From Aquificaceae bacterium (GTDB lineage Bacteria; Aquificota; Aquificia; Aquificales; Aquificaceae): a stretch of 9,264 nucleotides of DNA. Below are positions 4,718 through 9,264 of this stretch, one piece after another. Location: assembly GCA_015487365.1 (NCBI GenBank), contig WFPT01000046.1, forward strand, positions 1 through 9,264, in the 5' to 3' direction. Positions within the stretch are counted from its first letter, which is position 1. Every line of letters begins with the position of its first letter. The notes beneath the pieces were generated by a model. It did not search any database and was not told the origin of the DNA. It was given only the letters and a program-made list of their open reading frames with translations. A program made the translations under genes and the position numbers.

Positions 4718-6061
4718 ATGGAAGCTTTAAGGGAGTTTTCCATAGAAGGTATAGTTCTGGCGGGGGCTCTCGTTTTATTCCTCTTGGAGCTCTTAAACTT
4801 ACCCTTCAACCTGCTCTTCTGGACGGGTTTTTCCCTCACCCTCCTATCCTTTCTCCTTTCAGTGCTCCTTTCTTCAAGCTTTGGTAAAAGCCTTATGCTC
4901 TTTCTAACTTCCCTAATCTTTTTGGCAAGTTATGACTACTTTAACAGAAAGGATTCAAGATACGGGGAGCTTTCCTACCTTTACCTTATTACCCTACTGG
5001 GTTTAATGGTCTTACTAACCACCAAAAACCTAATAGTAGCCTTTGTAGGTTTGGAGCTTTACTCTATAAGTGCATACCTCTTAGTTTCCCTCCTAAAAGG
5101 GGACTACCCTTCAAAGGAGGGTAGTTTTAAATATCTCCTTATTGGGACCATAGGGACCTCCCTCTTTACCTTAGGTATAGCCCTCATATACGGAGCAACG
5201 GGGAGCTTTAACCTAAAAAGGTTTGAAGATTACAACACTTTACTGGTTTTAGGCATATCCCTCCTCATATTTGCAATAGGCTTAAAGGTCTCCGCCTTCC
5301 CCTTCCACTTTTGGACCCCAGACGCTTATGAAGGAGCTCCAACCCCTACCACATCCTTTATAGCCACCGTTCCAAAGGTGGGGCTATTTTTCTTCCTTTC
5401 AAAGCTTTCCCTTTACCTCTTCCCGGCGGTTCCCCAGTGGAAGTATGTAGTGGGTCTGATGGCTACCCTTTCCATGTTTTATGGGAGTTTTGTGGCCTAC
5501 ACACAAAATTCGGTAAAGAGGCTTTTGGCATACTCTTCCGTTGCCCACGCGGGCTATTTTCTCGTAGCTCTGAGCGTAGTAGATAAGGAGCTCATCAAAT
5601 TTATGCTCTTTTACGTATTCTCCTACGCTTTGGCCACCCTCTCATCCTTTATAGTTTTAAGCGTATTGGAGAAAAAAAGGGGCTGGAACCATCGGATTGT
5701 AGATTTTAGTGGTCTCTTTAAGGAAGAAAGGCTCCTTTCTTCAATCTTAGCTCTGAATTTATTTGCCCTAATAGGAATACCCCCTATGGCTATATTTGTA
5801 GGAAAACTTGGTATTTTTTTCATACTTATGGACAAAAACTTAACCCTCCTTGCGGTTCTTTTTGCCCTGGCCTCTTTGATATCGGCGGGGTATTACTTAA
5901 AGGTTGTAAAGGTTATGTTCTTAGACGAAAGGTTTAAGAGCTTTGAAAGGGCTCCCCTCAGCGTAGGTGAGATGACCACCCTGATTACCTCCTCAATCCT
6001 CCTTTTAGTTTTGGGGCTCTTCCCCAACCTTGTCCTTGACAAAATCCCTGTAAATTTTTGA
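4718..6061 (+). CDS. nuoN: NADH-quinone oxidoreductase (complex I) subunit N
   Basis: Antiporter-like, proton-pumping membrane subunit of respiratory complex I. The 447 residues are almost all hydrophobic helices, about 12-14, which fits the NuoN/Mrp-antiporter-like family. Key residues seen: Glu113 in GLELYSISAY, Lys139 in FKYLLIG, and the hallmark block SAFPFHFWTPDAYEGAPTP at 192-210 with Lys190 before it. Lys220 (TVPK), the broken-helix region QNSVKRLLAYSSVAHAGY (263-280) and Lys395 (GYYLKV) are also present. These Glu/Lys positions match the charged chain known to matter in NuoN. The start MEALREF leads straight into the first helix. Unusually, no other nuo gene is adjacent: both neighbours lie on the opposite strand, so nuoN is transcribed alone from its own likely promoter. 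The last 18 codons and stop overlap the 3' end of nusB. Confidence 0.96.
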   Translation: MEALREFSIEGIVLAGALVLFLLELLNLPFNLLFWTGFSLTLLSFLLSVLLSSSFGKSLMLFLTSLIFLASYDYFNRKDSRYGELSYLYLITLLGLMVLLTTKNLIVAFVGLELYSISAYLLVSLLKGDYPSKEGSFKYLLIGTIGTSLFTLGIALIYGATGSFNLKRFEDYNTLLVLGISLLIFAIGLKVSAFPFHFWTPDAYEGAPTPTTSFIATVPKVGLFFFLSKLSLYLFPAVPQWKYVVGLMATLSMFYGSFVAYTQNSVKRLLAYSSVAHAGYFLVALSVVDKELIKFMLFYVFSYALATLSSFIVLSVLEKKRGWNHRIVDFSGLFKEERLLSSILALNLFALIGIPPMAIFVGKLGIFFILMDKNLTLLAVLFALASLISAGYYLKVVKVMFLDERFKSFERAPLSVGEMTTLITSSILLLVLGLFPNLVLDKIPVNF

Positions 6062-6439
6062 CAGGACACCGTTTATAAACTTTGCGCCCCTTTCTCCCAC
6101 GTATTCCTTGGCTATATCCACGTAATCTATAAAGGCCCTCCCCGGGTCCTCAACACCTAAAAACAGGAGCTCCCCAACCCCCAGCCTCAACAGGGCCCTC
6201 TCCACCGTTCCCAACCTGTCTAAACTCCAACCCACCAGGTGCTCTTCAATTATAACGTCAATTTCGGGCAGTTTTTCAAAGATTGTTTTTAATAGCTTTT
6301 GCGCGTATTCTTTGGCCCTTTCAGTCGGTTTTAATTCTAAAAGGACCTCCTCCTCAATTATCCTTGGCTCTTCGTTTCTAACGTCCCATCGGTATAGGAC
6401 GAAAAAGGCCACCTTCCTTGAAAACCTCCTAAATCTCAT
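6005..6439 (-). CDS. nusB: Transcription antitermination factor NusB
   Basis: NusB, with NusE (ribosomal protein S10), binds boxA RNA and helps antitermination in rRNA operons. This 144-residue all-helical protein has the family signatures: basic start [19 protein letters not shown] (usually RR..AR..A...LY..D), W-S-L-D-R-L (71-76) followed by ERALLRLGVGELLFL, DPGRAFIDYVDIAKEYV, and the C-terminal KFINGVLSKI (120-129). Family members usually end soon after NGVL. Here about 15 further residues (YRDFVKDKVGEEPQN) are encoded wholly within the antisense overlap with nuoN, so this tail is probably a product of that overlap. The ATG overlaps the ATPase stop (ATGA), with no Shine-Dalgarno, indicating translational coupling. 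Confidence 0.95.
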   Translation of the reverse strand: MRFRRFSRKVAFFVLYRWDVRNEEPRIIEEEVLLELKPTERAKEYAQKLLKTIFEKLPEIDVIIEEHLVGWSLDRLGTVERALLRLGVGELLFLGVEDPGRAFIDYVDIAKEYVGERGAKFINGVLSKIYRDFVKDKVGEEPQN

Positions 6440-8412
6440 GTAGTTTTAAACTTCATCAATAAAGCATTTATAGAAACTATCACGGTGCTTAAACTCATAA
6501 GTATGGCGCTTACCGCCGGTTTTAATATTATACCCCATTTTATTCCTACTCCACCTGCAAGAGGTATTGCAAAGAGGTTATAACTTAAAGCCCAAAATAG
6601 ATTCTGATACATCTTGCTCACCGCTTTTTCCGAAATCTCTAATACCTTTATAACATCTCTTGGATCATTTCTTACCAAAATGATTTCCGCACTCTCTAAG
6701 GCAACATCCGTTCCCGCACCTATAGCTATGCCTACATCCGCCTGTGTTAAAGCTGGTGCATCGTTTATTCCGTCCCCTACCATGGCTACTTTAAAACCTC
6801 TTTCTTGAAGTTCCTTTATTTTAAGAGCTTTCTGGTGTGGTAAAACTTCTGCAAAAAATTCGTCTATACCTAAAAAGTTTGCAACATATTCCGCTATTCT
6901 TCTTGAATCTCCTGTAATCATAATAACTTTTTTCCCTTTGGCTTTTAAACCTCTTATTGCTTCTAAGGATTCCTTTCTTACTTCATCTGATAGGGCTACA
7001 AAACCAACTAATTCCTTATTTACCGAAACAAATACTACGCTTTTACCTTCTTTCATAAGATTATTAGCCTTTTTTAGGATTTTCCCATCCAATTCATTAC
7101 ATATCTCCTTTATAAATAGTAAATTTCCTACAGCAACTTCTTGTTCATTAACTAATCCAACAACTCCTTTACCCGCTAACACTTTAAAGTTTTTAACTTC
7201 CGAAGGTTTTATCCCCTTTTCCTTTGCATAATTCACTATAGCTCGTGCTATTATATGCTCTGAGTTTTGTTCTAAGCTCATAAGGAGTTTTAAGAAGTCC
7301 TCCTCTTTTATCTTGGTAAATAAATCCGAAACCTTAAACTTACCTTCGGTAAGTGTTCCCGTTTTATCAAAGACTACTACATTTACATCCTTTGCTCTTT
7401 CAAGGCTTAACCTGTTTCTTATAAGTATTCCCATCCTTGCGGAATAAGAAGTAGCAATAGAAACCACTAGCGGTATGGCCAAACCCAAAGCATGGGGACA
7501 AGCTATTACCATAACGCTTACAGCTCTCTCCATTGCAAAATCCGTATTAGCCCCTAACAGTTTCCAAACAGCAAAGGAGATAAAACCTGAGCCGACCGCT
7601 ATTATGGTGAGATAAAAGGCGACTCTATCCGCTATGTTTTGGAGCTTAGTCTTTGACCGCTGAGCTTCCTTTACTAATTTTAAAACCTGACTTAGGTATG
7701 TTTCCTCTCCCGCCTTTTCAACTACAACCTTTAAAGGTGCATCAAGGTTTATAGAGCCAGCTATTACCTTACCGCCTGCTCTTTTTAAAATGGGCTTACT
7801 TTCTCCTGTTAGCATAGATTCATCTAAGTATGAACTTCCTTCAAGGATTTTACCATCAGCGGGAACTTTTTCTCCCGGTTTTATTAAGATTACGTCTCCT
7901 ACCTTTAATTCATCTATGGGAATTTCTACCACTTTTCCATTTTTTAGAAGGTTTGCCTTAGAAGGTATAAGCTTTACGAGTTCCTCAAGGGCCTTACCTG
8001 TACCTAATAGGGATTTCATCTCTATCCAATGTCCCCATAGCATTACTGAAATAAGGGATGCTATTTCCCAGAAAAATTCTCTTCCTCCGTGCTCTAAAGA
8101 ATAAAGGCTGTAAAGATAAGATACAGTTATAGCGATTGCAACCAAGGTCATCATCCCTGGAAGTTTTTTCCTAAGCTCCTTTAGGGCTCCCTTTATGAAG
8201 AAGGAGCCTCCGTATATGAAAATTAAAGTTGATAAAAGGGGGGAAAGAAAAGAGCTACCTAAAAAATTGGGCAACTTGATTCCCGTTATATTATGGAAAG
8301 TTTCCGAAGATAAAATTACCGGAATAGCTAAAATGGTTGATAAGATAGCTCTCTTTTTTAATTCTTCTACATGACTTTTATGGCTATAGTGCCTTTTATG
8401 TTGATGATGCAT
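6436..8412 (-). CDS. copB: Copper-translocating P-type ATPase, CopB type (P1B-3)
   Basis: ATP-driven copper exporter of the inner membrane, 658 residues. The His-rich N-terminus ([14 protein letters not shown]) replaces the Cys-type metal-binding domains of CopA. There are about eight membrane helices (roughly 21-38, 53-73, 87-105, 112-133, 263-283, 293-323, 607-625, 628-650). The actuator loop has TGES (202-205), the transport site is CPH (305-307), phosphorylation is at Asp349 in DKTGT, and the hinge is [10 protein letters not shown] (546-555). CPH with YN-x4-P (611-617) and MSLST (639-643) is the P1B-3 signature. The valence transported (Cu+ or Cu2+) is debated for the family. Odd points: the 'HP' nucleotide-site motif reads HI (386-387), and several sampled 60-base stretches are only about 28-37% G+C, against about 45-60% in most stretches sampled from neighbouring genes. 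The start overlaps metE by 17 bp with GGGAG 7 nt upstream; the stop overlaps nusB. No copper regulator or chaperone gene is visible. Confidence 0.95.
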   Translation of the reverse strand: MHHQHKRHYSHKSHVEELKKRAILSTILAIPVILSSETFHNITGIKLPNFLGSSFLSPLLSTLIFIYGGSFFIKGALKELRKKLPGMMTLVAIAITVSYLYSLYSLEHGGREFFWEIASLISVMLWGHWIEMKSLLGTGKALEELVKLIPSKANLLKNGKVVEIPIDELKVGDVILIKPGEKVPADGKILEGSSYLDESMLTGESKPILKRAGGKVIAGSINLDAPLKVVVEKAGEETYLSQVLKLVKEAQRSKTKLQNIADRVAFYLTIIAVGSGFISFAVWKLLGANTDFAMERAVSVMVIACPHALGLAIPLVVSIATSYSARMGILIRNRLSLERAKDVNVVVFDKTGTLTEGKFKVSDLFTKIKEEDFLKLLMSLEQNSEHIIARAIVNYAKEKGIKPSEVKNFKVLAGKGVVGLVNEQEVAVGNLLFIKEICNELDGKILKKANNLMKEGKSVVFVSVNKELVGFVALSDEVRKESLEAIRGLKAKGKKVIMITGDSRRIAEYVANFLGIDEFFAEVLPHQKALKIKELQERGFKVAMVGDGINDAPALTQADVGIAIGAGTDVALESAEIILVRNDPRDVIKVLEISEKAVSKMYQNLFWALSYNLFAIPLAGGVGIKWGIILKPAVSAILMSLSTVIVSINALLMKFKTT

Positions 8413-9264
8413 CTCTTAGCTCCCTCGCTACTTCTACCATATTTTTTAAGGAAGGTTTTACCTCCTCCCAGTTTCTGGTCTTCAATCCACAGTCGGGATT
8501 TACCCAAAGGAGCTCCTTGGGTAGAACTCTCATAGCCCTTTCCAAAACTTCCCTTATCTCCTCCTTTGTAGGAACTTCGGGTGAATGGATATCATAAACA
8601 CCTATGCCTATCTGTCTGTCCCAACCCTTGAACTCTTCAAAGGCCTTAATTATCTCACCCTTTGAACGGGATGCCTCTATGGATATTACGTCAAAGTCCA
8701 GTTGGTATATGTATTCTATTATTTCGTTAAACTCAGAGTAGCACATGTGGGTGTGTATTTGGGTTTGGGGTTTTGCGTTAGAGCATAGCCTAAAACTCTT
8801 TATTGCCCAATTAAAGTAATCCTTCCAGTCTTTTTTCTTTAAGGGGACTCCTTCCCTAAAAGCGGGCTCATCTATTTGGATTACCTTTATGCCTTCCCTC
8901 TCTAAGTCCCTCACCTCGTCCCTTAAAGCCAAGGCTATCTGGTAGGCTATCTCCTCCTTTGGTATGTCCTGCCTGTAATAGCTCCAATTTAGTATGGTGA
9001 TGGGTCCAGTGAGCATTCCCTTTACGGGTTTTTTTGTAAGGGACTGGGCATAGGTTATTTCCTTTAAGGTCATAGGCTCCTTCCTATAAACATCTCCATA
9101 AATTATGGGAGGCCTATAAACCCTTGAGCCGTAGGAGATTACCCAGCCGTGCTTTGTGGTTGCTATCCCTTCAAGCTTTTGGGCAAAGAATTCTACCATA
9201 TCGGTCCTTTCAAACTCACCGTGGACCAAAACATCAAGCCCTATTTCCTCTTGAAATTCAATTA
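8396..9264 (-). CDS. metE: Cobalamin-independent methionine synthase, C-terminal catalytic domain (5' end outside)
   Basis: MetE transfers a methyl group from 5-methyltetrahydrofolate polyglutamate to homocysteine, using zinc and no B12. The frame is open to the right edge, so about 288 C-terminal residues are seen and the N-terminal domain (the family totals about 750 residues) is missing. Counting from the first complete codon at the edge, the zinc ligands are His172 and Cys174 (HTHMCYSEF), Glu196 (SIEASRS) and Cys258 (PDCGLKTR). Family text [40 protein letters not shown] and [10 protein letters not shown] is intact. A TTG at 9229 could be misread as a start, but it lies mid-domain and the homology continues upstream. 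The tail after [10 protein letters not shown] is short (DASST), and its codons double as the start of the copB gene. Probably first of a metE-copB-nusB run. Confidence 0.97.
   Translation of the reverse strand, partial: IEFQEEIGLDVLVHGEFERTDMVEFFAQKLEGIATTKHGWVISYGSRVYRPPIIYGDVYRKEPMTLKEITYAQSLTKKPVKGMLTGPITILNWSYYRQDIPKEEIAYQIALALRDEVRDLEREGIKVIQIDEPAFREGVPLKKKDWKDYFNWAIKSFRLCSNAKPQTQIHTHMCYSEFNEIIEYIYQLDFDVISIEASRSKGEIIKAFEEFKGWDRQIGIGVYDIHSPEVPTKEEIREVLERAMRVLPKELLWVNPDCGLKTRNWEEVKPSLKNMVEVARELRDASST

Noticed and set aside
9227..9229. TTG at 9229 as the start of metE
   Set aside because: The conserved MetE sequence ([16 protein letters not shown]) continues upstream to the window edge, so the gene is cut by the window rather than starting there.

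Overview
The window looks like an ordinary stretch of chromosome from a thermophilic bacterium of the Aquificales (Aquifex / Hydrogenobacter / Thermocrinis relatives). The best taxonomic clue is a 110-residue thioredoxin-like [2Fe-2S] ferredoxin that closely resembles, from memory, Aquifex aeolicus ferredoxin Fd4. Supporting signs are proteins rich in Lys/Glu/Arg, heavy use of AGG for arginine, and extreme gene packing. The genus is inference; no database search was possible.

Layout from left to right, as alternating strand blocks. (1) Minus: a class II cyclic-nucleotide-phosphodiesterase-like metallo-beta-lactamase (210-992), followed by the 5' end of an exported, probably PAP2-type phosphatase that runs off the left edge (1-195). 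(2) Plus: an unassigned 129-residue protein with a sigma-70 region 4-like C-terminus (1083-1472). (3) Minus: a 54-residue Trm112-type zinc-ribbon protein (1447-1611). (4) Plus: dapF (1650-2459). (5) Minus: a ferredoxin-lysA-hisH run (4616 down to 2442). (6) Plus: nuoN alone (4718-6061). (7) Minus: metE (5' end beyond the right edge), a CopB-type copper ATPase and nusB (9264 down to 6005).

There is almost no non-coding DNA. All three convergent gene pairs overlap at their 3' ends (26, 18 and 57 bp), and the three divergent gaps are 90, 38 and 101 bp. Several genes without a good Shine-Dalgarno have a -10-like hexamer ending only 7-9 nt before the ATG, which suggests leaderless or nearly leaderless mRNAs. 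The ferredoxin gene is the opposite case, with a -35/-10 pair and a strong Shine-Dalgarno.

Functionally, DapF and LysA are consecutive steps of lysine biosynthesis, encoded on opposite strands around hisH. The ferredoxin and NuoN are both redox proteins with divergent promoters. The copper ATPase gene is visibly more AT-rich than its neighbours yet fused by overlaps to metE and nusB, so it is the best candidate for a gene gained by transfer. I see no mobile element, CRISPR array, tRNA or rRNA, and no clear case for a wholly new system. The most interesting points are the compaction architecture, the orphan sigma-like protein and the ATPase.
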